A DNA stretch of 64,000 nt from the NCBI GenBank assembly GCA_028023455.1, contig JAQFVV010006215.1, positions 3,083,230-3,147,229 on the forward strand, given 5' to 3'. Position numbers and translations under genes: made by a program. The notes under the pieces were generated by a model. The model saw nothing but the letters and a program-made list of their open reading frames with translations. It ran no database searches and was not told the DNA's origin. This stretch comes from Epiperipatus broadwayi (Eukaryota; Onychophora; Udeonychophora; Euonychophora; Peripatidae). Shown here piece after piece: positions 1 through 17,120 of the stretch. Numbering within the stretch: the stretch's first letter is position 1; the number at the start of each line of letters is the position of its first letter.

Positions 1-3350
<3,350 letters not shown>

Positions 3351-6254
3351 CTAAATAAAAACAAAATAGACTTAATCTCATATAAAAATAATGGAAATAG
3401 TTTCTGGGTAATTGTTAACAAAGAGAAGCCAAAAAAAAAAATCACTGCCAAATTGCAATTTCCTATGTCATATATACCACAATGCTGTTTTAGAACACTT
3501 GTTACAAATTTTACGATTCTCATTATGGAATCACCAACAAATACAGAAAACAACAACTTTGCTTAATTATGCAAGAGTTTCAAATATTCCTCTAAAGATT
3601 GATAGTTATTTAAAATAAAATGTGGAAAAGCAATTTCTATGACTAGTATCAAAATTACTTAGTATGTTAGTCTTGTTCAATTTCAATCAAAAATTATGAA
3701 AATTATAATATTCAACTAATTGGAAAATTTATAAAAATTTAAAGAAATTACCACTATAGCCTGTGTGTCATTTTGTTCTACCAAGTGAATGAAATATGAT
3801 GTGTTGGTAAGAGAGAGAAAAAAAGGGCTATCAATTACTAGTCAAGCTGAAGTCACTTTGAAATCTTTTACATTCATCTATGTACATAATAATTATATAA
3901 ATACATATACTTGCACACCTTTTATATGCAATATATGAATTTAAGAAAGTATTTTATGTGAATCTAGTTTATGACATTTATATTATATAGGCAGATAATA
4001 TAACTTAAAAAATTCACTGCAAGGTAAAGCCTCCATTAGCATTCTTCTACAGAAAAACAGCGAAGAAAACAATAAAAAAAATGGAGACTGAGAGTATCAA
4101 ATTTATTTTCCTTTTTTATCATCCAATTATAAAATGCTAGATATAATTACTGACAAACAATTGGATAGCTAGTTGAGGTAACTATCATCTATCTAAAAAA
4201 AAAAAAAATCTTAAAATTTATTTGAAATCTGAAAAAATTCCAACTTTCACCTTGGTAGACAGAAAATAACAATTAACCTTATCTAAATAAGTTATACATA
4301 CACATTAGTAAAAATAGGATTTTTTTTCTTAAAAAGTCTGCTTTTTTAAATGTGTACAAATAACAAAATATACTTCATATAGCCTATTTATTTAAATTGT
4401 TTATATTAAAAATAATCTGAATGTAAAAGTTGTTTTTTTTTTATCCTTTGAGAAGATATTATTTTCTTCTGAAAACATGAACATTCATTTTTGAAATCTG
4501 AAAAGATGAGCAAAGTCCATTTATATCATATAAAACTATTGTTAACTATCACATAGAAAAGGAGAATAAATTTTGTAAAACTGTAATTAGATCAAGTGAA
4601 AGATTGAGGTTGCATTCAGAAAATAATCAACCTTTAGAATCATAGAGAACTTTTGTCAGAGATAAAAAGTTATTAAAACAGGCAAAACTCAGATCATGAG
4701 ATAAGAAGTTCAAGAGGTAGGCATGGACACAGAACATTTGATAATTATATTTAATTTGAATAGCTTAAATAACATTAAGAGATACTTGTGTTACCCTTAC
4801 ATGATAATTATAAAATGATAAACAATGTTTACTATTAAGTTTTTCTTCTTTTCTCCAATCTCTGTTGTCATATTTTTTATATATCCTAATTTTTATGGCT
4901 TAAATCTTAGTTTATTTGCATGGATATCATGCGATGCACCAAATAATAAGAAAATACACAATTTATTCATTTTAATTAAATGGAAAAGGGTACTTATATA
5001 TTGTTTTTTCATTCTCTTCGTTTGGTTAATTATCCTTTTTTTTTCTCCAAACGATTGTAATTAAATAAAATTTAATACAACTGTAATAAACAAAATAAAA
5101 AACATGAAAAAATACTTTGAACATGTTTTGAGATTACATCACTATTATCTCCGTTCGCACATAAAGTTTCACATCATGCCCATTAGCACACGCTTTTCAT
5201 GCAGGCACTACTATTCCATAATTTTAAAAATACTTCACTGTATCTTCTGTTATTGGTGAATTCCAAATTTTAATCATTTTTGCAAAAGGTTAGGAAAAAC
5301 AATTAACCAACAACTTGAACGAATGGTACGATAAACAAAAAAAATCACGACAATGTTCACGTGTTAACGGTTTGTACATTATAACACACATAAAAAAATA
5401 ATTCATCAAATGTTGTGAAATGGCATTTATAAAAAAATTATTTTTTAAAGTTAATATGAATTTATATTCAATTTCTTAATATTTTTTAAACTTAGCAAGT
5501 AACACATGTTCAATAAAATAATTCTGAGACAAAAAACCAAAAACTTTGACATCCCTGAAAATGGATAATTAACCAAAAAATGTTCAGCGAAGAGAACAAA
5601 TTGTTTATGTGTTGACTGCTTTTATGTATTTAAATTGAATATATATCTAGCCTTGAGCATTATTAGCTTTATTATCTAAGCAATATATGGTTGGAGTGCA
5701 ATTTAAAGTTATAATTGACTAATTGTTAGTCTGCTTTCAGAACAGGTTATATTTACCTGTTAAATGAGTTTATTTAAACTTCTTTGTATTAATAATTTCA
5801 CTCTCTGTAGTCAAGTTACAATCTTTAGTGATTATATAAATATATTAGACCATAGATAAAGATGGATTTCCATCTTTATTGATTAACAGAGATTACCTAA
5901 ACAACAATTGCAATTATTGATTGTTAATGATATTGGTATTGTTTAAGTATTGACTACTTTTATGTTTCACACATGTTTGAATTTACATAACACTATATAT
6001 ATTTTTTCTTCATTTTTCATCATAAATGTCTTATAAAATCTTAGATTTTTAGAGCAGTGTTCTTAATTTTATAGAATATTACTTCTATATTTTCCATGAA
6101 GAAGAAGCAATATTTGAGAACATTTCTTTGGTAGGTAACTTAGGCATCTGTTAAAGTGTTTATTCCATTCATCTTCAAGTTTCCTTAACCTAGTACTGTT
6201 CATACTTTTTTTTATATAAAAAGTGTTTTTAATTTCAACAAAACAATTTTAGAC

Positions 6255-6440
<186 letters not shown>

Positions 6441-9400
6441 GAGATAACATTAATATTCTGTCTCATAAGAATTCGAAAGACAGAAATAATGAATTTATGG
6501 AAAAATAAGATAAGTTATGCAAACATATAACAAGAGAATTTTTAGCTTATGTGTTGGAATTGAATAAAGAAGAATTTAAAACTAAACAAAAATAATGCTA
6601 TATAGATGGGATAGCAAATGAATTGAAATGAAAATTTAAAAGTAATGAGATTAATAAATGATAAAGAAAGAAATTTAATAATTAACAGGATGTTTTTTTG
6701 GAATTATTAGTTGAGATTCCCAACTTCCGTAGAAAGGAAAAATGTTTTCATCATATATGTAAATCCCCCACCCACAAAAAAAAACCAAAACAAAACAACA
6801 ACAACAAAAAACTAAACGGATTATATATAATAATTTTAACTTCTATCAATATTAAATAAGGACAGAATATGATATACTAGATGATACAAATTTAATAAAG
6901 AGAAAAAGATAAAGAGATATGAATGAATGTAATATCAAATAAAACAAATTTTATTATCCATTAAACTAAAGAAGGGGATAATATATCGTAACAGTATGGA
7001 TCTAGAGGTAAATATGGATCCAGGGGTGAATATGGGAACTGGAAAAATATCAACCCCATTGATCAATAAAAACAAATATAAAAGACATAAATATAAAAAG
7101 GAATAAATATATACAGAACATGAGAATCAAATATATCAGGATTAATATAAAAGGAGCATGAGATCCGCACTGAAATATCAATACAAGTAGTTATAATAAT
7201 AGTACTAAAAAGCTATAATATCACCAGCAAATATACTAATAATAATCATTATCAACAATCATCCTTTGTGATGGAATAAACTTAGAACAAAATATAACAC
7301 ATTCATCTAGATGCAAATATTTAAATGCTAATCTATCACTCATAATAAAAAATAATGCTGGGATGCTAATGGGATGCTAATACATGCTGATCAATGCTCT
7401 GAACATATGACACCATTAATGATAGGCCACTTTAAATTAAATTTCCTTAAAAAATGCAGTGAATGAACTTTAAAAGTGATATCTTTGTATCAGTCAGAGA
7501 ACTATCTGAATGTTCAAACACAAACAGAAATCTCTACATCTATATAATTTTATCATTATTACTCTTTAGAGCTAGTCCAAGATCAGAAGACTCTAAAAAC
7601 TTTGACAGTAAACAAGAGAAATATAAATATATAAAGTTACTCTACTATCTTACTGGGATAATTTACACATCCCTACAACACTATGCTGTTATAAAATCAA
7701 ATAATACCACAGCCAATTCATAGAGCAGATAACTGGAGAAATAAAAACCTTAAAACTATTTTTTAATAATTATTTAATAAATTAACTAATAAAAAATTAA
7801 GAAAATTGACAAAAAATATATATGATATGAAAAATCAAATTTAAAACACATTTTTATCACAAAATATAATTTTATATGGTAATATTAACCTGATGTTGAC
7901 TCTTACTAATTCAACTAATCAACATTAAACAGAATTGTTTCCCTCTACAATGATTAAAATTGCAAAACATTTCAAAGGTTAAAAATATTAAATTAGTTTA
8001 AATCCTATTTACCTTTTCTTATGAGAATGAAAAGATTCTATACAACTGAATTTTGAAAGGAAAATAAGAAAGAAAAAAAAAGTTTCAATTTTAAAAAAAT
8101 ACTAATAAAATTATTCGTTAACATTAATCATTTTATTAAAAAAAATTACCTATAAATGAAATATAATGTGCACTTATGCTCAGAATCAAACGATCATAAG
8201 AGAAAAATAAAAGCATTCTACATTAATGGAAACATCCATGCTATCAATAGAAAAGATACTTACATTAAGATCTCTAAGAAATGGCTTATTTAAATATCTT
8301 TGCATATATTTTATTATACATTTTTTATGATGGCTATGATTATGAGGCATGGATCCTCAAAGACATTTAGCCTATCAATATTAACATTAAATTTATATCT
8401 TCTTCACAAAAACTTACTTATAAATATGTGTTTTGTTTACATTACAATATCTTCAATTACCATGGTTTTGTTTTTCAAATCTCTTTTTGATAAATATAAT
8501 TTTCAGGTTCCTCCATAATGGTTTTCTTCCTGTAAGCTTCTCCATTACAACATATGTCCACGGCAATGCACATCGTTAAATTTATCATATTTTCAAGTTT
8601 CACACAGATTAAATCTAACCATTCTTCCCATTCTAATAATTTTCCAAGTCAGGTAAACACATAATGAATTTATCCATTTTTTTCCAATCTATTTTTCAGA
8701 TCAGGCTAATTCACATAGAGGCAGTCATGCTCTTGAATGGAAACCAGGCTTGTTGTAGCTAAGGATATTCTTCTCCTTTATATTTTTTCTAATAAGCAGG
8801 TTACATGGTGAAGTTCAGCTTCTTGCTAAAATCTAGCATGATTTTCCTCAAATCCATTTTAAAAATCATTTTTTAAACTAGTAATGAGGTGAGTCTTACT
8901 TGAAAAATTCTCTCAGCTCTTCACAGGTTGTCTGCTTGTTTTCTTCAACAGCTGAATCAAAAAATGCTACTATTGACTTCTTCAATTACCATGATTTAAA
9001 ATATTAACATTTTGCTTTGGTGAGAGATAAAGAAAGAAAAACAACTCTAATTAATTAAAACAAAATTTAACAAAAGTGCTAAAACTCCTTCTCTCTTTTT
9101 TTCCTTTAAAAATCTGATAAAAACAAAATCTTGTCTATTTATCTCCCTTACCATCTTTCAAAAATTAAAATTACAACTTTTCAATAATTTACTAAAGGGG
9201 AAAAAATTATCTTACTATTTTTTTTTAATAAATACTGATAAATAATTAAAATTTCTAAAGAGAGAGAATAAATGAAATTATTTATTTGACATTATACTTT
9301 TCTCTCTTTTACAGCTCTTAATAAATTATAATAATATTCACATTATGATTTAGAAAAACAATGTTTAGGCACTATTATATGATCATTTAATGATGAAAAA

Positions 9401-10000
9401 TATTTAAATACATCAAGACTTATTATTACTAAAAAACATGAAAGATTAAATATTATTCCCCACTCTAACTTTATTGACTTGTAAGCTTGTAATATTTGAA
9501 ATGATCAAAGTTCACAGCTGTCTACAATATATATATATAAGAACAAAATTAGAATGTTCAAAGTAAATGGAGAGGACAATTGTGTTAATACTTAGAGTAA
9601 GTGTAGAGAGAGTGTGTTTTAATGATGATGTCTGATTATAGTTGTTATAAAAAAGGAATGTTTAAAAGAAATATCAAAAGCATTAAAATAAGAGGCTAAA
9701 ACATAAATTTATCAAGAAGATAGAGATAAGTGAAGAGTATGTAAGACAGTTTTTATAGTAGAAAGTTAATGTGCTAGTTATAGTACTAAAAGTATTATAT
9801 TTTCAAAAATATGAAAGGGGATAAATACACATGAGGGTGATAATAAAGAATGAATAAATGTGTATTATTTAAAAAATATATTTAAAAAAGAAACTACGAA
9901 AGTGAAAATACATAGAGGATAATGAATAACTAGAATAATATACTTAGTTATTGGAAATGGGAGAATGTAAAAAAAAAAAGAATATTTAAAAGTGTTTACA

Positions 10001-10053
10001 TTGATTACTCTGTTTGGCACAGGGTGGCACTACTGTATGGGGAGTTTTGCCTT
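10001..10053 (+). mobile_element. Half copy of GGCAAAACT-terminus element
   Basis: TTGATTACTCT followed by a GC-rich bridge and ACTACTGTATGGGGAGTTTTGCC. It matches the right end of the palindromes at 18462-18554 and 55432-55770. No matching left end is seen close by, so it is a solo end or the right end of a longer non-palindromic member. Confidence 0.6.
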
Positions 10054-13000
10054 TGTTTACAAGTGTTTATATAGTGATATACTATACCAACTCTTCTAAA
10101 ACATCTATAAATAAATTATAATATAATTTGATTGGTCAGATTTTTTTCCCTGTGAAATTTGCTTATAAATCGGAAGTAGTAGACTTGCAAAATCAGTGAA
10201 ATTGCAATCTCAGAGTTGATAGAAGTGTTTGTGATAATTATGATGTGGACATTGAATCAAAGGATCATTTATGTTGCCAATATCTTGTGGCAGTATTGAA
10301 TTAAACCTGAAAATATAGCAATCCTTCATCTCTCTTCATAAACCATCTACTAGACTGCTATAAATAACATTAAAAAGCTAAAACTTTTTGGTAACTTAAT
10401 ATATGCTGCTTTATCAATGGTAACTGATGAATGTAAGTATCGATGATCGTTATTGCACAACTTGAGGCTAATGATTATTTGATTACTTTACTCTAGTAGC
10501 CATTTTCTAATTTTGAGAACTGTGGTTAATAACAGAAAATATCTATATTGAACAGATACTAATCTAATGACCATTTCATGAAACCAATTGTGGTCAAGGT
10601 TTGATAGAACTTTTAATGTTTGGACTCCACATCCTTTTTCTACATACAAGTAATATTATACAGATAACACAAACTTATGGATAATATTTATAATTATTTT
10701 ATTAGATAATTAAAGTTGTTACAATGATAGATTTCAGATCTAGTGTTTTTAAGATGCTATAATCTTCTTAAGTTTCTAGGTTCAAGTTGAGGGCTTTCAA
10801 AAATTCTGGATTTTACAAGCAGCAGCTGCGAATGTTAAGATACGTTCTAATAATATTAGCTGCTGCAAAAATATTCTATCACAGATCAATAATTAGTTAA
10901 TCAATTACTGTATTTTATTAAAATAATTTAAAGAACAATTGTAAATTAAAATATGTAAAACAGCCATACATTCAGCCATTTCCGGTATATGCTGATTAAG
11001 TGCAGAAAAACTGCTCTCTTTTTAGAATGAAATCATAAAGCTTTTTGATAAACATGTTGCCTGCTTGGTCTTTGGAATCATAATGATTAACAAGTGCTAA
11101 AACATCAGCTCCTCAACATTCAAGAATATATTCATTTGTTAAATTGGGTCTGATTTTTGGCAATTTTAAGAAATGAGATTTTAATAACTAATTGAGATAA
11201 ATAATCAACCTGGATAGTCATAATCATAATCCTTAATAATTAGTTAAACATGTCATTTTCAAAACGGTGCTGTTATTTTTTGAGGAGATTCAGAAACTAA
11301 GTTAATCATCATTTAATGATGATAATCAGAGTTAATCTTGTCAACAATACTAATTGTTCTGAACAAATCATTAAAGAGTTCTGTCTACAGAGTAATAGTT
11401 TCTGAATAAATTTGAAATAATACATTTAATAATTTATTTATCTAAAAAATAATTTCTTGTCAACAAAAAAATGTACAGCATAAATTATTTCTTCAAAATT
11501 ATTACTCATTTAATCGGTAATAAATATATGGAAACACAAATCTGCACTAATATTTGGTATATAATTTCCTAAATATAATGAAAGTTGTCTATAAAATCCT
11601 GCATTATTAAGAAGAGACTGAAAGTAAATTATGTGATTCTAAGCTACACATATAATTACTTTTTTTACCTAACAAGCATACATTTTTATTTCATTTAAAA
11701 TCTTTCATAACTGACGAAAGGGGCAGACTTTAGTTGGAACCAGTAAAAATATTGAATATAGGTGTTCATTTGCTGTCTGCAATACATCCGAAGTACAGTA
11801 ACCAATGCAACATGCATTATTTCCATTAATTTCTTCTTAAATTATTCAATGTCCCTGATTTGTTATATAAGAAACACAGTTAACTTTTAATCTTTCAAAT
11901 TTTTTGCTTTATATTTAAAATCTAATCCCCAGTTGTGTATATATATAAATTTTTATTCAACAAAATACATCTAAGCTCTTCTGTATCTACCAAGACATAA
12001 TCGATAGTGTTCTTTAAATTTTTCTTCAACTAAATATAACTCCCCCATCATAAATTTATTCAGATTTTCAATTTTTATCCTACTTTCCTCAATCCTTTTT
12101 TCAATAAAATCCCATTTATATTCTTTACTTCATTAATTTTATTAATGCATCTCTGTTCATGTTATCTAAATCAATTTTTTAGTTATTCTATTCAAATCCA
12201 ACTATTTTATATCAATAAAAATAAAATAAGTAAATTGTTAGTTGCTTAATGACCATGTGACATTTGAGTAACAGAAGTAACTACATCAATTAAAAAACAA
12301 CATACTGTAAACAGGCAAAAACAAAGTTAGCTCTTGGTTATTATATAAGCAAAAACCTATTTATGAATTATCTGAATAATTTTATTTAAATTTAACTTCA
12401 ATCCATTATTATAATATAACCAAAAGTTGCATTATATATATATATGTACATGAAATCTGTTTAAGTAAAAAAAAAATTTCAAATTTGCTCTTATTTTGAA
12501 ACAATTTTTAGTCATAACTTTAATACAAACAATCAAAGCAGATAAAAAAAATCATAATAACTTATAAATTGATGTTAAAAACTGGATATCTGAATTAATC
12601 TTAAAACTTTTTGTCCATTTTAGTGTCTGAATGTATGTATTATATGTATATAGTACATTAAAAACAGGTTAAATTTAAAAAAAAAAAAATCACAAATGGC
12701 ACTAAGGAGTATGAAAAGAATTATGCTGAGAATAAGAAAGATTAGGAAATAAAAATCCAGATTGTTTTTATTGATATAATTTGTAAAAAATAAATAAAAT
12801 TATAAATTTAAATGGGGTAATCACCAAGTGAATACCAAAAAGGATAAAAAATAATCTATTATGGGATGGAAAGATGAAGTAAGAAAGTTTAAAGGAATCA
12901 TGAAAAAACTAAAGCTTGTGCTATGTCTATATGGAAAAGAAATGATGAGGCCTAACACTGTTTGAAAATAAGAATGAATGCACATATATTTTTAAAAAAC

Positions 13001-13925
13001 CCATATGTGAGAAATTTCACTATTGGGGGGTGGGGGCTTCTCTGAAAGACATTTTCATTCTTTTACTTTTAATAAACTCACATTATGTAGTTTTAAAACA
13101 ATTTAAAATATTAAGAATCAACAGAATTATCTCAAGCCTTAAATTATTGTTTTGAAAATTAATAGCCCATGTAATAAAAGCAAAAATGTCATGAAACATG
13201 CTAACAGTAGCAAAATCATCAGCAGAAAATTATTATCCATTTACAATGGCAGTGAAGAAACCAAAGAATAAAACTTGAATGCTAAACAAGTTTTTGAAAA
13301 TACTTCCTTATAATTATCCTTTTGTGTGATGAGCTAGCCATAATTACTGAATGCTTTTGTGCATAAATGACATTATTGAGAATGTGTTTTAGATTTTTTC
13401 TTTCTTTCTTTCTTTTTAAAAAAGGGACTTCTTTTTTATTAATATTTCAATTTGGAATAGACTTCTTTTTTTTTTTCAAATCACTTATATTCCCATTCCC
13501 ATTTTTGTAGTTAATTTTTGCACTTTTATATTGTTAATTATTTTGTTGAAAAAGATAATTAATTTTAGCACAATATAAAAATTCACAGAGTAATAATTAA
13601 AAAAAAAAATTTCAGAAAATTACACCTCTTTATATTTTATTAAAGATCTTTTAATAACTGTTAAAAATAAAAGGAAATCTTTACAACAAAACACAAAATA
13701 TTTTATTAATCATTTAATTTAACAAAAATTGCAAAGCACTGTGCTTTTATATGGAATGATAAGAACGTCTTGTATATGATTTAAGGCAATAAAACATTTT
13801 TATTAAATGACCTGTAAATATTTTCCATAGACTGTTTAAAATGTGAACTGTTTAGCATTTAAAAGATGTAAGGAATCATAATTTTTTATAATGTAGCTAT
13901 AAAATTGGGTTACTTTTTATAAATG

Positions 13926-14188
13926 TATTAAAGGATCTCCACAACGTCACACATTCTTTTGAAATCATATGAATAAAGATACAATAAAAGACAAATGGCC
14001 CCTAAGAGGTCACCACATCTCATATATATCTTTATCATATGTACAGTATTTATCAATAATATTTAAATACAAGAATAGTGTATATATTTAAGCTAGATGT
14101 AATTAGAGAGGGATTGTTACATTTTGATTTACAATGACTTATTTACTCCACTCACAACAATGACACCATCCACTTTAGATAAATACAG
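13926..14188 (+). repeat. Dispersed repeat A, copy 1 (5' part)
   Basis: This segment, continued at 14371-14440, aligns by eye with 14826-15150 and more weakly with 60955-61215. Shared blocks include ATGAATAAA..CAA.A..GACAA.TG.CCCC, CACCA.CTC, a TTTATCATATGTACAGTATTTATCAAT-like run, ACACCA.CCACTTTAGATAAAT and ATTAAA.TAGAGATT. No coding potential. The family is unknown to me. Confidence 0.65.
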
Positions 14189-14370
14189 AAATGTAACACT
14201 GAGAATTTTGGTACGCAATATCTCAAGGAAATGTAATATGAAAAATATACGCAAAAACATACACAAGATATGCTTAAAATCTGAATAAAGTTTGCAATTT
14301 TTGCCTAGTGCACTTTCGACTAAGTTATATTAGTTACATTAGGCAAAAATTGCAAATTTTATTCAGATTT
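14189..14370. mobile_element. 182-bp insertion with 7-bp target duplication
   Basis: It interrupts repeat A copy 1 and is flanked by AATACAG at 14182-14188 and 14371-14377; the second repeat A copy lacks it. Its right half is an inverted repeat (14277-14370) with arms of about 30 bp starting AAATCTGAATAAA and containing TTTGCAATTTTTGCCTA. The comparison with copy 2 serves as an empty-site test, so the ends are supported. The transposon superfamily is not clear. Confidence 0.65.
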
Positions 14371-14440
14371 AATACAGTAATGATTATCACTAATCCTTTA
14401 TTAAATTAGAGATTGTTTCTAGCTCAGATATAAACTTTAA
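14371..14440 (+). repeat. Dispersed repeat A, copy 1 (3' part)
   Basis: Resumes repeat A after the 182-bp insertion: ATTATCACTAATCCTTTATT and the following AGAGATTGTTTCTAGCTCAG-type block align with 15072-15140. Confidence 0.65.
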
Positions 14441-14563
14441 ACCTCATCTTATGATCAATATATCTGATTTTTTTAAAATTAAAATGTACACACATGAAAT
14501 TATTCCCATTTCTCTTTCCCTGCATAATACCTTTTGTAATTCAGTGGATAGGGGATCTACTAC

Positions 14564-14749
14564 GCAGGAAAGATTATAAAATTATAACTCCTTTACAGAT
14601 TTACAAGTTAGCATTGCTTTCAATCAGGCTGATCATATTCATAGGAATAAGATAGATTCTTAGTGATGCTATGAATATGTCCAGCCTAGTAAAAAGCATT
14701 GATAAGCTATAAATCTATAAAGGAATTATAATTTTATAATCTTTCCTGC
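14564..14749. mobile_element. Palindromic MITE-like element, 186 bp
   Basis: The arms are nearly perfect reverse complements along most of the length. Outer arms begin GCAGGAAAGATTATAAAATT, and inner arms contain AGCATTG and CTATGAATATG. It has no open frame. It looks like a non-autonomous fold-back DNA element. Confidence 0.7.
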
Positions 14750-14825
14750 ATAATGGACCTTCCCTATTTATTGAATTACAAACAAATAAGGATAAAAATA
14801 AAATAAATTGAGTTGTAATATCTTT

Positions 14826-15150
14826 TTTAAATATATTAAATAACTTCCACATTTTTTTGAAGTCATACGAATAAAAATTCAACAAAGGACAAGTGATCCC
14901 CAAGATATATTTAATGCTGAGCCAGCACTCATCAATTGGCCAAGGGCACCATCTCTCATATAAAGATTTATTATATGTACAATATTTATCAATACTAAAT
15001 TGTTACATTTTCATTTACAAGTATCAAATTTACTTTATCCATAACTTTGACACTACCCACTTTAGATAAATGCAATAATGTTTATCACTAATCATTTATT
15101 AAACTAGAGATTATCTCTAGCCCAGATATAAACTGAGATATTAAAATAAA
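14826..15150 (+). repeat. Dispersed repeat A, copy 2
   Basis: Aligns with copy 1 (13926-14440) but lacks its 182-bp insertion. It carries an extra block at about 14908-14945 (GAGCCAGCACTCATCAATTG) resembling part of the large palindrome arm at 25349-26166 and the copy near 61010. No coding potential. Confidence 0.65.
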
Positions 15151-15689
15151 GTATGTTAAAAGGATAGCAAACTATTGCAAAAGACCACCATTACAATCAG
15201 ATGCTATAACTTAATTAATTATAATACTTAATTACCTTGCTAATTTATCTATTTTTAGATTAAAATATATATATATAGTTTTAAAATAAATATAACATAA
15301 ATACATATATATATAATTAATAACTTATAAGACAATAATCACTTGATTATCAATATTCAGGAAACAACTATTTCTTTACTTAGAATAAAATTAACACAGT
15401 AAAGTAATTATTATGGTTGGATAGTAACACAGTATCGAAGTGAGATACTGAACACACAACTTAAAATTTTTAGTTTTCATATCATCATACTCACTATTGT
15501 GCAGGACACGGTTCAAGTACAAAATATACCTAAACAGCATTTTAAAATTGCTAAGTAAGGTAAGAATAAATAAATGAATTTCAAAAATGGTGACAATTCA
15601 AAAAACATGTGACAAATTTGTTAAAAATAAAAGTATTTAAGTCTGAAAAAATAAAAAGGAAAGAAACTAATTTCAACATGGATAGGATG

Positions 15690-16015
15690 ACAACCTTGAC
15701 ACTAACGTGGGCTTTGAACGTTCCATCATCAGATTTTCAATGAAATGGACGGCTGAAGAGTTGTGGGTTAGAGTAGTTTGAAGCCTGTCCATTAAAGTAT
15801 GAAGAGTGGCTATCTTAATATAATGCTGAGTATTGATTATATATATGTGTGGAGATGGTAATCTGGACCAATTGATGATTGCTGGTTTAGCATGAAATAT
15901 GTATATTGGTGATTATTTATCTTTTCAACATGTATGTGATCAGGTGAGTCAGCAATATGAGATGGCATGGAGAGTTGAGGGTCATGTGAAAGTCTGAGTT
16001 CGAATCCCTTATATA
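15690..16015 (+). mobile_element. Solo arm of the 818-bp palindrome family
   Basis: About 320 bp that matches, in the same order, the right arm at 25840-26160. Shared blocks are CCATCATCAGATTTTCAAT, ATGGACGG.TGAAGAGTT, CTGTCCATTAAAGTATGAAG, TGATTGCTGGTTTAGCATGA and GTGAAAGTCTG. The left arm is absent here, so the family exists as single-arm and palindromic forms. Confidence 0.75.
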
Positions 16016-16512
16016 ATTACCAAATAATACAATACAATCTTACAGTAAATGTTTTCATTCACAAAAAAAAATCAAGACACAATACAAAACACCTTTATTT
16101 GTATTGATTAATGCATCATATTGTACAAACAGCATGATTATGCTCTCACATTTTACTCATTCACAAATTATAATAAAAGATTTCAAGAATTACATATATA
16201 CTAATGTAACTTATATGAAAACAATTAGTCATTTTAAAACTTTAAATGTTTTTCAACTGTCTGATACATAATAAAGACTACAGTTCTTAATTATAGTTAT
16301 GTAACTAAAATTTTATCATTACATTTTAACATCAATTATATTTATTTCAATAATTTTGTTTACTTAAATGTATATTATTTTAACAATAAAAAAAAATGTA
16401 TCAAATTATTATGCAAATAAGTTATAATAAATCCATTTTCAAGGCAATAACACAAATAATTAAGTTATCACAGTTTATTAATTTCTATATATATATATAA
16501 AATAAAATAATC

Positions 16513-16545
16513 TAATGGTTTTATTGCTTGAAGAATTAATAAGAA
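16513..16545. repeat. Short dispersed block, copy 1 of 3
   Basis: GGTTTTATTGCTTGAAGAAT then TAAGAAGTT. It matches 19988-20020 and 20663-20697 (GAATTCATAAGAAGTT). Flanks do not align well, so this is probably the conserved end of a small repeat. Confidence 0.5.
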
Positions 16546-17011
16546 GTTTGATCATAAAAAGCAACAGACCTGGATGCTATTCAAGAACTCGTAACTTTCA
16601 AAGTGTCAAACCATATATATATAAGAGATAATCATCTATTTGAATAAACTTGACTAACATATATAAAGTGCAAACAATTTGATGTATAAGTCATCATAGC
16701 TCTTTATTTGTCTTATACTCTGTGAATGTCTCTTGTCTTGGAAAAAAATACATTCATATTATGCATGATGGTAATGATTCACATGCATGTCAATGAAAAT
16801 TTGATTTATGTAATGAATCACAGAATGCATCATTTACATAAGAACTGTCTGAATTATGTATGATTTTTTTTTTCCTCTAATGAACCTCCCCATTACAAAA
16901 ACTTTGCAATTATATTAATGTTTTTGTAACTGGAAAAACAAAAACTGCAGATAAAGGCTTCTAGTTTTTGAAAGAATAATAATAAGAGAGAAAAAAAACA
17001 GTCAAATGTAA

Positions 17012-17120
17012 GTTTTTTTTTTTTTCTCATATGTCATAGCATCGGGCAGGACGCGAACCCACAACCGTCTGCAACCAACTACTTGCTTGCAAAATGCTAA
17101 CCCTCTCGGCTAACAACGCT
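17012..17120 (-). mobile_element. tRNA-derived SINE, copy 1
   Basis: On the minus strand there is an A-box-like TAGCCGAGAGGG (plus 17101-17112), then a B-box GGTTCGCGTCC (plus 17049-17059), a GATGCTATGACATATGAGA tail and poly(A) (T run on plus, about 17012-17025). The internal RNA polymerase III promoter layout is that of a tRNA-Leu/Ser-like SINE. The ends do not form an acceptor stem, so it is not a functional tRNA. A second copy is at 40090-40182. Confidence 0.7.

Noticed and set aside
4825-5064. 79-codon hydrophobic ORF
   Set aside because: AT-rich Phe/Ile/Leu run typical of random frames here; no start context or homology recognised.
17030-17120. Functional tRNA gene
   Set aside because: A and B boxes are present but the ends do not form an acceptor stem and a poly(A) tail follows; it is a SINE.
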